IMG/VR virus record: IMGVR_UViG_3300035034_000897
Location: 1 to 49,429 of that record
Length of the DNA: 49,429 nucleotides
Source of the DNA: a virus
Direction: 5' to 3' (one strand)
Both the position numbers and the translations under genes were made by a program. Under the pieces are notes generated by a model that made no database searches, was not told the origin of the DNA, and worked only from the letters and a program-made list of their open reading frames with translations. This document shows, in pieces, positions 25,701 to 34,002 of the stretch (its first letter is position 1; each line of letters opens with the position of its first letter).

Positions 25701-26729
25701 TTGAACTGGTTGGAATGCGTGTATAACACCAGAAGCATCAATGCTCACGCTCAATGCACTACCACTCATACCAGTTAAAGTGCCGTTTCCTACATCAGTA
25801 AAAGGTATATTCTCCATACTCCAAGTCCCATCAAGTTCAAGGTGGTGATAGCCCTCCACAAGGTTTTCTATACGATTAGCTAAGAAAACGTGCAATTTGC
25901 CGTCTATGTCAAACTGAGAGTCTATTCCTCTAATTCCAAGAACATCAAAGACCCCGACAACATTTGCATCGGTAGTCCAAGTGGAGCCGTTGTAGTGGTA
26001 ATAGTCTACATAATATTTTTTAGAAATATTAGGGTCCCTGCTTACTGCTGTAATATGTGGGTTCCCTTCCCAGTCACAAGTGATAGATATTCCTCTCTCT
26101 TGATTATAATAAGTCGTGACTGGAGGAAGAGACATAGCAGTCGGTGTCCAAGTAGAGCCATTATATTTGCTACAAGTGAGATTATTCCCGCTTGTATATG
26201 CTACATATACACTCCCATCGTTCGCAGAGGTTGTGCCAAAAACCCAAGCTGCTGTAGTTATTGTGGTTTCAGCCGTGAAACTATCAGCAGAAGATTTGCA
26301 CTTTAAGATTGAACCTTGAGTATAAAAAACTAATATCTCAGTTCCTGCTCTCTCTATAGCAATATCTTCCAACTGTCCTGTGCTTTCTTTTACAAGCGTT
26401 CCAGCAGACCAAGTAGAGCCATCATCTGTAGAGATGTGGCGGTAAACTTTTCCAACTACTGTCTGTGAGAAAGGGAATCCACCAGTTTCTATAAAATCAA
26501 AAGACAACGCATTCAAATTCCCGTCTGCGTCCTTTACAATCATTTGAGAAGTCCTCGCTGCAGCTGGTCTTCCGATCGCTGGAGTCAATAAATTAACTTC
26601 ACCATAAGTAGACTCAATATCTATTGGACCGCCACCGCCAGCGACAATCTCAAGGTTCTTTTTTATATACTTAACAATCCCCTGAGAAATGGAGACTGCT
26701 GCAGTTTTTAGTTCATTAAATGTTGCCAT
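22710..26729 (-). CDS. Large modular tail protein: beta-propeller, beta-sandwich modules, hydrophobic 18-residue repeats
   Basis: 1339 residues, start in AAAAATATATG. Residues about 60-370 form a BNR/sialidase-like propeller (repeated DDGSTWS, YNGSTWT, CDWEGNPHI). At least three beta-sandwich-like modules follow (about 450-620, 650-860 and 900-1010; the third contains FNLYDSVSGEAPSGN and a late GHEYFLEF). Between modules and in the last 290 residues lie hydrophobic stretches of the same kind as the neighbouring repeat protein (KTLSTTIGLATNG, KTLLSTIILTPL). It is probably a tail fibre or spike involved in surface binding; catalytic residues of true sialidases are not evident. Confidence 0.75.
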   Translation of the reverse strand: MATFNELKTAAVSISQGIVKYIKKNLEIVAGGGGPIDIESTYGEVNLLTPAIGRPAAARTSQMIVKDADGNLNALSFDFIETGGFPFSQTVVGKVYRHISTDDGSTWSAGTLVKESTGQLEDIAIERAGTEILVFYTQGSILKCKSSADSFTAETTITTAAWVFGTTSANDGSVYVAYTSGNNLTCSKYNGSTWTPTAMSLPPVTTYYNQERGISITCDWEGNPHITAVSRDPNISKKYYVDYYHYNGSTWTTDANVVGVFDVLGIRGIDSQFDIDGKLHVFLANRIENLVEGYHHLELDGTWSMENIPFTDVGNGTLTGMSGSALSVSIDASGVIHAFQPVQGRYDGGNERCNIDYTYKDGATWSTPEQLLPPPDPAPTQLMIAMYNPSLIKPYDVDDFIGSGYTAVFSYSEPYNADANLTYNQVFHILSVSSPGEASPILTGEILKKTSKIIAPEGIVSPSQELNDGGSNSFRLSYPTGQSFIATSGAIEGVSFYMSGDKVTTVIANIYNADVDGYPIGDSLATDSFLNGPALNGPDWFFMSLKTSLVIGNKYAVIMTTSDDANWKNLYSYDDVYDGGTIVRANPTAGWGQISYKDTVFKVHQAAPSVALGVYGIIDVAKGAMTDAFTVTGNIIKKISKTRTENSGALPIVIGGAVQKAIGLSTPYEVVAGTNVLVVQLFYGEMATAPNVTYGGVAMTKVNENHHESSNTTTAITYYLINPAVGIANIVQPNYGWHMSAVNLSGVDTSDPILYSEAPTDALSGVNSRTYAGLTGGGLIIDSVSYYNQYNTGLYIPGTVGQESLFNGNSTPESWASYKVFTGDSVTMAWTRTGGYSGGTLYSTATVFRAATVTSPIQAVIDGETTKAVKKTINIDIGVGVHKYGNENPLWVNTQKVGSQIPMSPFKGGIIFTASDPYISKINMCIFSDGNVTGKSVSFNLYDSVSGEAPSGNIILTKQFDASEVTSVYQGRTTFELGVRVIPGHEYFLEFEGTSANFFMGFFNQANRPDSFQLYNGSTWANKNLFNDSLDFQLYQEEIILLGVGVNSFITKAFSTTMNIVGGWLRGRVFGVELFIAGGRGFSQYFRTLTATLSLSYFGRVVGKTLSTTIGLATNGFKKLWISKTPTAISLTGNDTRTISLIGLLFIGLAPSKIKTLAKTLLSTIILTPLAKARIAAKGFGASIGIGGGVESFDYFLLVEGALDMGVSKNKFVKKLARPTLILLLSIQKYRTKIIRATVAIGTAAGKFVDMVGDAHFSLSAFQERTKLYSFMAGLLLTPIVKGVGVVQITLEATIYLAKGSGKVISVIIDGVGFVLSALFGGLYKLYTSRGKPRISSDE

Positions 26730-26739
26730 ATATTTTTAA

Positions 26740-29700
26740 TTATTTTGAAATCCTTACTTTTGGAATAGAGCTTGTGACTCTACTACTTGATTGAGGAGAG
26801 CTTGTAACTTGTATCCCTTGAACAGAGCTAGTGGCTCTGCTCTTTTTTTCTCTTTCAGGGCTTTTAAACCAAGCTGGTTTAATCACCCTTTTATATAGGT
26901 TCTGATAGACACCCATGAAAAGAGAGAGAACAAGATCAAGTCTAACTGTTAAATAAAATCTTTTAGCACCCTTTCCAACCAGAGTTATTACGAGCGTAAT
27001 AGCTGATTTTACAATAGATTTTATAATATTGGGCACTAAACTAATAATTTGAGTAAGCAACTTCCTAATGGATTTCGTAATACTAGAGGTCACATATATG
27101 GCAACTTCAGCTATAATCCCTACGATTTTAAGCCCTTCTACTATAATTATAGCATTTTTCAGCTTTTTAATAAACTTGATAATTTCAGATATCAGGTTTA
27201 TCGTTATTTCTAAAAGTTTTTTCAGATACTTTGTTATTTTAGAACTGAGTGTAATTGTCAGATTAAATATCAGACCATAGATTACTCCACCAGTCCCTCC
27301 ACCTATGCTGATAATAAGTCTAAACAACTTATACACAGCCTTTTGCACAGTTGTGGATAAAGATATGGACAGTTCTACTAGAACACTGACTAATCGTCCA
27401 AATCCACCAGACATCCATATTATTACGTTCTTTATGGTCTTAAGTAACTTATTCACAGAAGTTACTAATGATATAGATAGTTCTACGATAAGTTCTACGG
27501 CTTGACCAAAACCACCAGAGATATCAATGATTATTCCTCTGATTAGCTTAATAAGTTTGGTGACCGAAGAAGTCACGCTAAGAGTAACCTGAATCATCGC
27601 CTCTATTACTCTTCCGATGACACCACTAATGAGTATTTCAACCCATCTAGCGATAGAGATAAGAATGGTCCTACCAGGGCTCAGGGCTAGCACATTCTCT
27701 ATTTTTATCCTCATGCTCTTGGTCAATTTAGAACCAAGTGTCAGTATTGAACTCACCAATAAATGGATTGCTCTATTGGCGACATAAGAGATTGTTATAA
27801 CTGCCCCTTTCACAAGCCCAATGACAAATAGGCGAACTGCATTTAATCCTAAAGCAGCGGAAAGCAGGATGCTAATAGCAACCGTCTTTAATGCTGTTAG
27901 TCCAATACTAACACTTGCTACCAACTCGTAAATCTTAGTTGAAGCATAAAATAATGTGATCTGAACTGACTTGAAATACTTCAAGAAAAACCTTTTGGTT
28001 GGAGTCAACGATATGGTCAACATAACCAACATTTGTATGACATTGCCAGCTGTTCCTGTCATATAAAGGAAACTGGAAAATAGCTTCTTAATATACTTTG
28101 CTATTGAAGCCGTCATATTGATAGATATATTAATAAGCATTTCAATGACTCTTCCTGTAGTTCCAGAGATTGTTACTGACACTGATTTTAAATATTTGAG
28201 ATAAAAAGACCTCAAAATTGATAATATAAGGCCAGTTGATACAAACTTTTGTATGAACTTGCTTAATAAGGCTGAAAAACTGATAATAAGTTCCACCAAT
28301 ATTTCTATCGTTCTTCCTGTCGCTCCAGACATATAAACTATAACTTGCTTGCCAGAACGAATAGCCTTCCTGATATATATTCCTAGTGTAAATGCAGTGC
28401 TCTTTATCAAGGTAATATATTTATTGACAGAACTGTATATATTCAGTATAGCTTCGACTGTCATGTCGATTACCTGTCCAAGTCCTCCAGATATATCAAT
28501 AGTCACAGATTTAAAATATCTCAAAAATAGACTTTTTTGTCCAAATAATGACAGAATTTGTGACTTTATCACAAATATTGCCTTTTTTTGGAAAGAACTG
28601 ACTAAAAAAGAAACATTTGCTATTAAGTCATAAGTCTTCCCAGTCCCTCCAGATATGCCAAGTGATATTGATTTAAAGTATTTTAAGAAGAACCTTTTTA
28701 CTGGAGTCAGCAATATGGTCACGTTTGCTACTAATGCATAAACCTTCCCAAACCCTCCAGATATGTCTAGTGTGATGCTCTTAAAGTATTTAAGAAAGAA
28801 ACGTTTTCCTGGTGTCAGGAAGACATCCAGCTCCACTAATATGGAGATAAAACGATTGTATGTAGTGGTCATGTATAAAAAAGTAGCTCTTCCTGCCTTT
28901 ATTAGAGCGTTCTTAACTAATCCTAGTGACAAAACCAATGTAACTACCATGTAGTAGGCTTTGACAAAACCACCAGAAATAGTCATAGTAACGCCCTTAA
29001 TATACTTCAAAAATACGCTCATAGAGCTTCCTAGGGCTAAAGAAAGGCTGATAACTAGCTGGTATGCGTTGTTTATACTCCCCGATATAGACAAAATAAC
29101 TCCCCTAAAGAATCTTACAAATATACTTTTTAGGGCACTAAGTCCAATATTAATCTCAACCAATACATCTATTATTCTACCAGGGGCTCCTGTTATAGAG
29201 ATTATTACTCCACCAAAATACTTTATCAGTTTAGAAACTGACGCACTTAAGTCCACTATTGTATGGACTAAAACGCTAATTAGCTTGTTAGTATATCCTG
29301 ATATACTAGTAGCCGCTCCTCTAAACATTTTAACAAGTAAAGAGAAAGATGGTGATAAAGTTAAAGCAACTTGAACCAATGTTTGATAAGCACTGTTGAT
29401 CCCTCCACTAATCCCTATAATAATTGACTTGTAAAGTCTAATTAACACTGACTTAGATACAGAGAGAACCACTGTAACATTAGTTAATAACTCTATAACC
29501 CGTCTGTCTAGGCTGCTCAAAAATAGCTGAGCAGACCTAAACAGCTGTATAAAGGCGGAGAATGACGAAGTAAGTAGCACGGTTGTGGCCATTACGATCT
29601 GTAGAACTTTTGTCCCAAAAGCACTAAACACTATCGTCACTCCCCTAGAAAGAGAAATTAACCTTGTCAAAGTGGGGACTAAAGACAAAGTAAGGTTGAT

Positions 29701-30807
29701 AACCCCTTCAATCGTTTTGTTAGCTAAACTCGAGATGGTGATTGTTATAGTTCTTGAGAGTCTTATAAATATCACCTTTAGAGCAGATAAGCTAATTGAA
29801 GAAGTTTTCAGTAAGCCAATACGCCTAGTAAGATCGGCAGATAAACTAAGAATACTGTTGAAAACTCCTTCAATTAACTTTCCACCAGTCCCAGATATGG
29901 TGAAAATAGCTCCTCGAATCATTTTAATAAATATAGAAAAACTAGCTGTTAGTGCTATAGAAACAGTTGCCATTATCTCAATTGCTCTCCCAAACCCACC
30001 AGATATACCGATAGTTACTGATTTAAAATACTTTAGCAAAAAAGCCTTACTTGGAGTAAGGTTGATAACTGTTTGTAGTATAAGTTCATATAAACTGGTC
30101 AAAGTTCCAGAGACTGCTAGAGTTGCTCCTTTAACGTATTTGATGAAGAATGCCCTGATTATTGATATAAACAAAGATACTTCTACCAGTATCTCTATGA
30201 ACCTGTTTTTAGTTCCTGAGAGCGTCATGGTGACGCTGTTAATCATTCTGATGAATATGGTCTTTGTTGCTCCTAAGGTAAGGGAGACGTTAGCCAGTAG
30301 CTCTATAACACGGTTCTGGAATGAAGATATCGTTACTGTTACTGACTTGAAATATTTTAGAAAAAAGCTCTTAGCTCCAGCAAGGGATAGTCCTGCATAG
30401 AACAAGAATGAGAATAGTTTTTCGAAGGCTGCAGTCATTGCCATAGTCCCAGACCTAATCATTCTAAGGAAGAATGAGAACTTGGCTGATAATGACATTG
30501 AAGCACTCGCTACTAAGCTATAAACTCTGTTTAGTAGTGTTGATATATAAAGTGTTACTGATTTGAAATATCTAAGGAAAAAGATCTTGCTTACACTGAG
30601 AGCCAGGGATACTGCTACTAGTCCGTATATAGCTCTAGATATAGATTGCGTTATAAAGAATGCACCACCTTTTCTGATTGCTGCTAATATTGTTCTTATA
30701 GATGACAAAGATAAGGCAACAGCAATTGTCTTATATAGTCTCTGTGGAATGTTACCCTTCGGTCTCCCTCCGTATGAGTGAGCCCCGTAAGAAAAAGAAC
30801 CATACAT
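26740..30807 (-). CDS. Giant hydrophobic protein built of about 70 tandem 18-residue repeats
   Basis: 1355 residues. It opens with MYGSFSYGAHSYGG, an N-terminal 'YG' motif seen on phage appendage proteins, then almost everything from about residue 24 to 1290 is a tandem array with a period of 18, usually pairing into 36 (FFLKYFKSVTVTISSFQN, then RVIELLANVSLTLGATKT). Each unit has a bulky hydrophobic/basic half and a Ser/Thr-alternating half (SVTLDIS, NVSLTLG) closed by Gly/Ser. It is very poor in acidic residues. The end is polar (Ser/Arg-rich). It sits next to the modular tail protein. Function unknown; a membrane-interacting or fibrous tail component are both possible. Confidence 0.85.
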   Translation of the reverse strand: MYGSFSYGAHSYGGRPKGNIPQRLYKTIAVALSLSSIRTILAAIRKGGAFFITQSISRAIYGLVAVSLALSVSKIFFLRYFKSVTLYISTLLNRVYSLVASASMSLSAKFSFFLRMIRSGTMAMTAAFEKLFSFLFYAGLSLAGAKSFFLKYFKSVTVTISSFQNRVIELLANVSLTLGATKTIFIRMINSVTMTLSGTKNRFIEILVEVSLFISIIRAFFIKYVKGATLAVSGTLTSLYELILQTVINLTPSKAFLLKYFKSVTIGISGGFGRAIEIMATVSIALTASFSIFIKMIRGAIFTISGTGGKLIEGVFNSILSLSADLTRRIGLLKTSSISLSALKVIFIRLSRTITITISSLANKTIEGVINLTLSLVPTLTRLISLSRGVTIVFSAFGTKVLQIVMATTVLLTSSFSAFIQLFRSAQLFLSSLDRRVIELLTNVTVVLSVSKSVLIRLYKSIIIGISGGINSAYQTLVQVALTLSPSFSLLVKMFRGAATSISGYTNKLISVLVHTIVDLSASVSKLIKYFGGVIISITGAPGRIIDVLVEINIGLSALKSIFVRFFRGVILSISGSINNAYQLVISLSLALGSSMSVFLKYIKGVTMTISGGFVKAYYMVVTLVLSLGLVKNALIKAGRATFLYMTTTYNRFISILVELDVFLTPGKRFFLKYFKSITLDISGGFGKVYALVANVTILLTPVKRFFLKYFKSISLGISGGTGKTYDLIANVSFLVSSFQKKAIFVIKSQILSLFGQKSLFLRYFKSVTIDISGGLGQVIDMTVEAILNIYSSVNKYITLIKSTAFTLGIYIRKAIRSGKQVIVYMSGATGRTIEILVELIISFSALLSKFIQKFVSTGLILSILRSFYLKYLKSVSVTISGTTGRVIEMLINISINMTASIAKYIKKLFSSFLYMTGTAGNVIQMLVMLTISLTPTKRFFLKYFKSVQITLFYASTKIYELVASVSIGLTALKTVAISILLSAALGLNAVRLFVIGLVKGAVITISYVANRAIHLLVSSILTLGSKLTKSMRIKIENVLALSPGRTILISIARWVEILISGVIGRVIEAMIQVTLSVTSSVTKLIKLIRGIIIDISGGFGQAVELIVELSISLVTSVNKLLKTIKNVIIWMSGGFGRLVSVLVELSISLSTTVQKAVYKLFRLIISIGGGTGGVIYGLIFNLTITLSSKITKYLKKLLEITINLISEIIKFIKKLKNAIIIVEGLKIVGIIAEVAIYVTSSITKSIRKLLTQIISLVPNIIKSIVKSAITLVITLVGKGAKRFYLTVRLDLVLSLFMGVYQNLYKRVIKPAWFKSPEREKKSRATSSVQGIQVTSSPQSSSRVTSSIPKVRISK
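26907..30738 (-). repeat. Coding tandem repeats, 54-bp period (108-bp higher order)
   Basis: The 18-residue protein repeat corresponds to diverged 54-bp units at the DNA level. The most conserved piece encodes FFLKYFKS and appears again and again on the plus strand as variants of TTGAAATATTTTAGAAAAA (for example near 27970, 28190, 28510, 28675, 28770, 30020, 30345 and 30565). Copies differ at many sites, so the array is old or selected at protein level rather than a recent duplication. Single extra half-units break the 36-residue phase in several places. Confidence 0.8.
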
Positions 30808-30812
30808 AGCAT

Positions 30813-31565
30813 CTATTTTTTATCTATTGTTAATATTCCTGATAGCTTGGCATTAGCTGTCCTCATTGCGTTATCACTTCTGGTGCATTCATCTCCGCTT
30901 GGTATTCTTGTCACCCAACTCATTCCGACTACCGCCATTAAATTTCCAGTTTCTAAATCAGTTACTGGACAAACCTTCATTCTTTTTATTCCCATTGAAA
31001 GTAACTTGCTTCTGATAGGTTCGGTTGACATTTCATCAGGGTCACGAGAAACACACTTGCCATCAAGTAAGTCTTCTATCCACCAACTTGGTATCATAGT
31101 AGTCGGTATATCCTTGAACGATGCCATCACATTGTCTACGTTCTGAGAGGTCGTTTCGTTGGTGGTTGTCATATACATAAAATGAGTCCCGTTTATATCT
31201 ACGCTTCCGTCATGAAACCTAATTAAATAAGCTCTCTCTCCTGCAACTGAAATTAAGTCCTTTTCTAAAACTCCATCTATCAAAACATTCTGTCTGTTTG
31301 TTGACGCAAGTAATTTCTGCATTTCCTGTGGACTTGGGTTAGCTGTATCAACTTTGTCCTCTACTCTGGCTGACGTGTCTATTGCTATCTGTGAGTTTGT
31401 TTCAATAGCATTTATCTTTTTGAAACCATAGAACAAGGACAGGGATAAAACTCCTATGAGTGCTATGAATATTATTGCTATAATATTTGCCCTCCAACTC
31501 TTTTTACTAAAAAGTGCAAAGTTCTCAAAGGTTTCTACAAGTATTGGTATTTTCTTATCTGGCAT
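30813..31565 (-). CDS. Membrane-anchored protein with GAF-like domain
   Basis: The start is chosen at ATG 31565, overlapping the upstream stop; a frame from 31625 extends into the previous gene. Of 250 residues, about 27-50 form one transmembrane helix (NIIAIIFIALIGVLSLSLFYGF). A soluble domain follows, with the pattern RAYLIRFHDGSVDINGTHF ... KRMKVCPVTDLETGNLMAVVGMSWV, which resembles a GAF-type sensor or inhibitor domain. Similar membrane-anchored proteins occur beside lysis genes in podovirus genomes. A part in lysis timing or superinfection control is inference. Confidence 0.65.
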   Translation of the reverse strand: MPDKKIPILVETFENFALFSKKSWRANIIAIIFIALIGVLSLSLFYGFKKINAIETNSQIAIDTSARVEDKVDTANPSPQEMQKLLASTNRQNVLIDGVLEKDLISVAGERAYLIRFHDGSVDINGTHFMYMTTTNETTSQNVDNVMASFKDIPTTMIPSWWIEDLLDGKCVSRDPDEMSTEPIRSKLLSMGIKRMKVCPVTDLETGNLMAVVGMSWVTRIPSGDECTRSDNAMRTANAKLSGILTIDKK

Positions 31566-31830
31566 AATTTTTTGTTTTTTCTCTAAGTATAGCGTCTTCA
31601 TTATTTTCGTCTGACTCAATCTCATTATTACAGTGATTGGGGGTCCAAAAGAAAAGCGTGTTAACTATTTTAGTAAGTAATGAATTAGGGTAATTTCTGC
31701 CCAGCCTTGAACTTATCGTTTCATCAGGTGATCCGCCAAAAATTACATTCACAAATTGGTCTATTGAAACCAAAATGTTCAAGGGGTATTTTAGTAATGG
31801 GTGTAGTTTTTTCTTTGTTTTGTCTTCCAT
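31555..31830 (-). CDS. Widespread small phage protein with PDETISSR motif
   Basis: 91 residues with IDQFVNVIFGGSPDETISSRLGR and a late FFWTPNHC, a pattern I recognise from small proteins common in many phages ('GGxPDETxSxRxxR ... HC'), usually close to lysis or tail-end genes and without an established function. A partly amphipathic N-terminal helix suggests membrane association. It overlaps the GAF-like membrane protein by 11 bases, implying coupled expression. Confidence 0.7.
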   Translation of the reverse strand: MEDKTKKKLHPLLKYPLNILVSIDQFVNVIFGGSPDETISSRLGRNYPNSLLTKIVNTLFFWTPNHCNNEIESDENNEDAILREKTKNYAR

Positions 31831-31834
31831 TTAA

Positions 31835-32161
31835 TTATTCAGCATCTCTAGCCGCAGCTAATTGCAAATATAAAGAATGCAAAATTACTTGTAAATCTTC
31901 GTATGTAGCTGTTCCTAGTGAAGCTCCTGTTTCTGGGTGAACCAAGTTGATAACTGTTGTCGGATCTGTGAACGCTTCATCAATAATAGTAATGTTTTCT
32001 GTTGGTAAATTTATAACAGCAGCATCTGGAAGGATACCCTTATACTCTTCGTGAAAGATTATGTGCGGAGTTTCATCATATGGATTATTGATAATAATTT
32101 GGTCAGCCCTCATCCACTTGGTCATTTCTCCATCAATAATCTCTTCTTTATAATTAGCCAT
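31835..32161 (-). CDS. Small tail-associated protein, unknown
   Basis: A 108-residue acidic protein, start in ATAAATATATG. It has a beta-rich middle (DEAFTDPTTVINLVHPETGASLG) and a final helix (LQVILHSLYLQLAAAR). Proteins of this type follow tail fibre genes and may be fibre assembly or attachment factors, but no specific family is recognised. Confidence 0.6.
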   Translation of the reverse strand: MANYKEEIIDGEMTKWMRADQIIINNPYDETPHIIFHEEYKGILPDAAVINLPTENITIIDEAFTDPTTVINLVHPETGASLGTATYEDLQVILHSLYLQLAAARDAE

Positions 32162-32177
32162 ATATTTATATTTATTA

Positions 32178-33248
32178 TTAAGTTAGTCTGGTAGCAATTA
32201 TGTATGCGTTCTTGATATAAGCAGTTGCTCCATCTACAGACCTATAATCCAAGTCTATGTTATGAGCAGCGGCTGTGAATGTGGCATAAAAGGCTCCCCC
32301 GTGACACTGATATTCTCCATCGTCTTCATCATCCTTCGGTTCATAATTAGCTGTAAAGAAAGTAGTTGTATCATTGTCCTGTATTCTAAATTCTAAATTT
32401 GACGAAGAAGATGAAAGAGCTGTCAGACACATAAATTCTATTTTCCATATACCAGCCGTTGTCGGTGTGAAAGTCGCTCTAACCTTCTGTTGAAATGTAG
32501 AACTGCTTGTTGAAGATATACCGGCAGAACTATTATACCCGACTGTGGGTAAACCAGCTGGAGGTGGAGCCCAAGTTGGAGCTCCAGCGGCGTTCCCTTG
32601 TAAGAAATTTCCTGCACTCCCTTGGTTATTAAAATCAGAAGAGGCTAAGCCGAGAGTAACATTGTTGGCGAGCGACTTCCCGTTTATTGTCCGAGAGGTA
32701 GGGACACCTCCTAAGTTGGTTAAAGTATAAATAGCATCAAAATATGTTTTTAGTGTAGCCTTGATATTCGCCCAAGATAATTTCTTCAAAACATTAGAGG
32801 CGGCACTATCAATTAACCCGACCATATCAGCGTCCACTGGAGTTGTTTTGGCTGTTGCTCCATTAATAATGGCCCCGAGTGTGACAGCTGTTTCATTCCC
32901 AGAGTTTGTGCCTGTAGTATTTTGGACAACTGTGTTTTTAGCAGAAGTTAAATGATAGTGTTCTCCGACTGCCCCTCCTTGTAAATTTAATAAAGTTTCG
33001 TGATCACCTGACGCTCCTGCAGGTCCTTCTGGTCCAGTGTCTCCTGTGTCTCCCTTTTCTGCCAGAACCTGCCAATAAGCTGTATCAGTTGGTAAATTGC
33101 CAGTAGTAGAAACAAGAGCTAAATAAGAGCCTCCATTATATTCTACAGAGTCGCCAATATTATAAGTGGTCGCACCACTATACGCCCCCATTGGGTGTAT
33201 CATACTTTCAATATTTATAATTGTAGGGTCTTGTGGTATGTAACTCAT
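32178..33248 (-). CDS. Tail fibre with carbohydrate-binding-like and short collagen-like segments
   Basis: 356 residues, start in AAAAATATATG. Residues about 19-62 match the small CBM5/12-type module (YNIGDSVEYNGGSYLALVST, then AYWQVLAEKG). A short collagen-like GxY run follows (GDTGDTGPEGPAGASG, about 69-84). The middle is a Thr/Asn/Ala-rich fibre shaft, and the last 110 residues form a TNF- or C1q-like beta domain (FTPTTAGIWKIEFMC, then DNTTTFFTANY-type strands). This is the order expected for a trimeric receptor-binding fibre. Confidence 0.75.
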   Translation of the reverse strand: MSYIPQDPTIINIESMIHPMGAYSGATTYNIGDSVEYNGGSYLALVSTTGNLPTDTAYWQVLAEKGDTGDTGPEGPAGASGDHETLLNLQGGAVGEHYHLTSAKNTVVQNTTGTNSGNETAVTLGAIINGATAKTTPVDADMVGLIDSAASNVLKKLSWANIKATLKTYFDAIYTLTNLGGVPTSRTINGKSLANNVTLGLASSDFNNQGSAGNFLQGNAAGAPTWAPPPAGLPTVGYNSSAGISSTSSSTFQQKVRATFTPTTAGIWKIEFMCLTALSSSSSNLEFRIQDNDTTTFFTANYEPKDDEDDGEYQCHGGAFYATFTAAAHNIDLDYRSVDGATAYIKNAYIIATRLT

Positions 33249-33257
33249 ATATTTTTT

Positions 33258-33875
33258 TTAAATTAAGAAGAAGTTGGCTCCGTCAGTAACTAATTTAACT
33301 GCTGTATATATCTTTTTTATTTCTATACTTGTTTCACCATCAATCGTTTCAGAACCATTTGGTATAATAGAAACCTCTTGGCTATTTGAACCAGCTATTT
33401 TTTTAATGGTGTATATTCGTCCTGCCAAGCCTGAGGGGTCAGGGAGGGTGATAGTGAGAGATCCGCTGCCGCAATCAGCCAAGATATTACCCCGACTGCT
33501 AGCAGTATAGTCACCAGTAATATTAACTGAAAGATACTGTATTGCAATTTCGTCATAAGTGCGTTTAGTAAACGGTAGAGCTATTTTATAAGTTTTACCT
33601 ACAACGTTATGGTCATTATCGCTAGTGCCCTCCTGTGCCCTGACGATCGTGAAAGCGTCAGTGCTCCTAGCGGTGCATCTTATTATTTCCCTTAGTGGGT
33701 CATCTGCTGGGTCCCCGAAGTCTGAAGCGTTCCACCAGACAAGATTAAAAGACCCATCGGTAGATGGATCTGGGAACTCTGCACCCTCTCCTGCAGCCGT
33801 GACAATAGTAACAGTGCCTGATGCATAGCCTGATAAGAGGGTTGCTTTTGAAAAATTTAATACGGGATCTAACAT
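33258..33875 (-). CDS. Tail fibre/baseplate-like structural protein
   Basis: 205 residues. The N-terminal part (KATLLSGYASGTVTIVTAAG, then EIIRCTARSTDAFTIVRAQEGT) is the well-known phage fibre attachment module that ends in 'R..EGT', and the C-terminal part (LADCGSGSLTITLPDPSGL, later GSETIDG) is a fibre tip module found in many fibres. It probably attaches the fibre encoded downstream. ATG directly follows the TAA of the 40-residue basic gene upstream. Confidence 0.75.
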   Translation of the reverse strand: MLDPVLNFSKATLLSGYASGTVTIVTAAGEGAEFPDPSTDGSFNLVWWNASDFGDPADDPLREIIRCTARSTDAFTIVRAQEGTSDNDHNVVGKTYKIALPFTKRTYDEIAIQYLSVNITGDYTASSRGNILADCGSGSLTITLPDPSGLAGRIYTIKKIAGSNSQEVSIIPNGSETIDGETSIEIKKIYTAVKLVTDGANFFLI

Positions 33876-33998
33876 TTATTTCTTTTTAACCTTCTTGCCT
33901 CTGTTATAAGGATGGTATATAGCCTTCCTTACTTGTTTAGAAACTTCTTTGTCTGTAACTTTTTTAGAAGCTCCTTTTAGATTTTTTGTTGTTTGCAT
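33876..33998 (-). CDS. 40-residue Lys-rich small protein
   Basis: A short gene not reaching the usual length limit. ATG at 33998, TAA at 33876-33878 immediately followed by the next gene's ATG (TAAATG). The peptide is highly basic (about one third Lys/Arg), with the middle KQVRKAIYHPYNRGKK. It could bind nucleic acid or be a small head-tail accessory peptide. Exact junction with the downstream gene and direction support it; the role is unknown. Confidence 0.5.
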   Translation of the reverse strand: MQTTKNLKGASKKVTDKEVSKQVRKAIYHPYNRGKKVKKK

Positions 33999-34002
33999 AA
34001 TT

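Noticed and set aside
22710-26729. Active sialidase
   Set aside because: The propeller blades resemble BNR repeats, but the arginine triad and Tyr/Glu pair of real sialidases could not be located.
29585-30400. 271-codon open frame on the plus strand antisense to the repeat protein
   Set aside because: It is the shadow of a repetitive, stop-poor coding sequence. It has no start context and low-complexity product, and lies on the wrong strand for the operon. The same applies to the plus-strand frames at 28349, 28961 and 13376.
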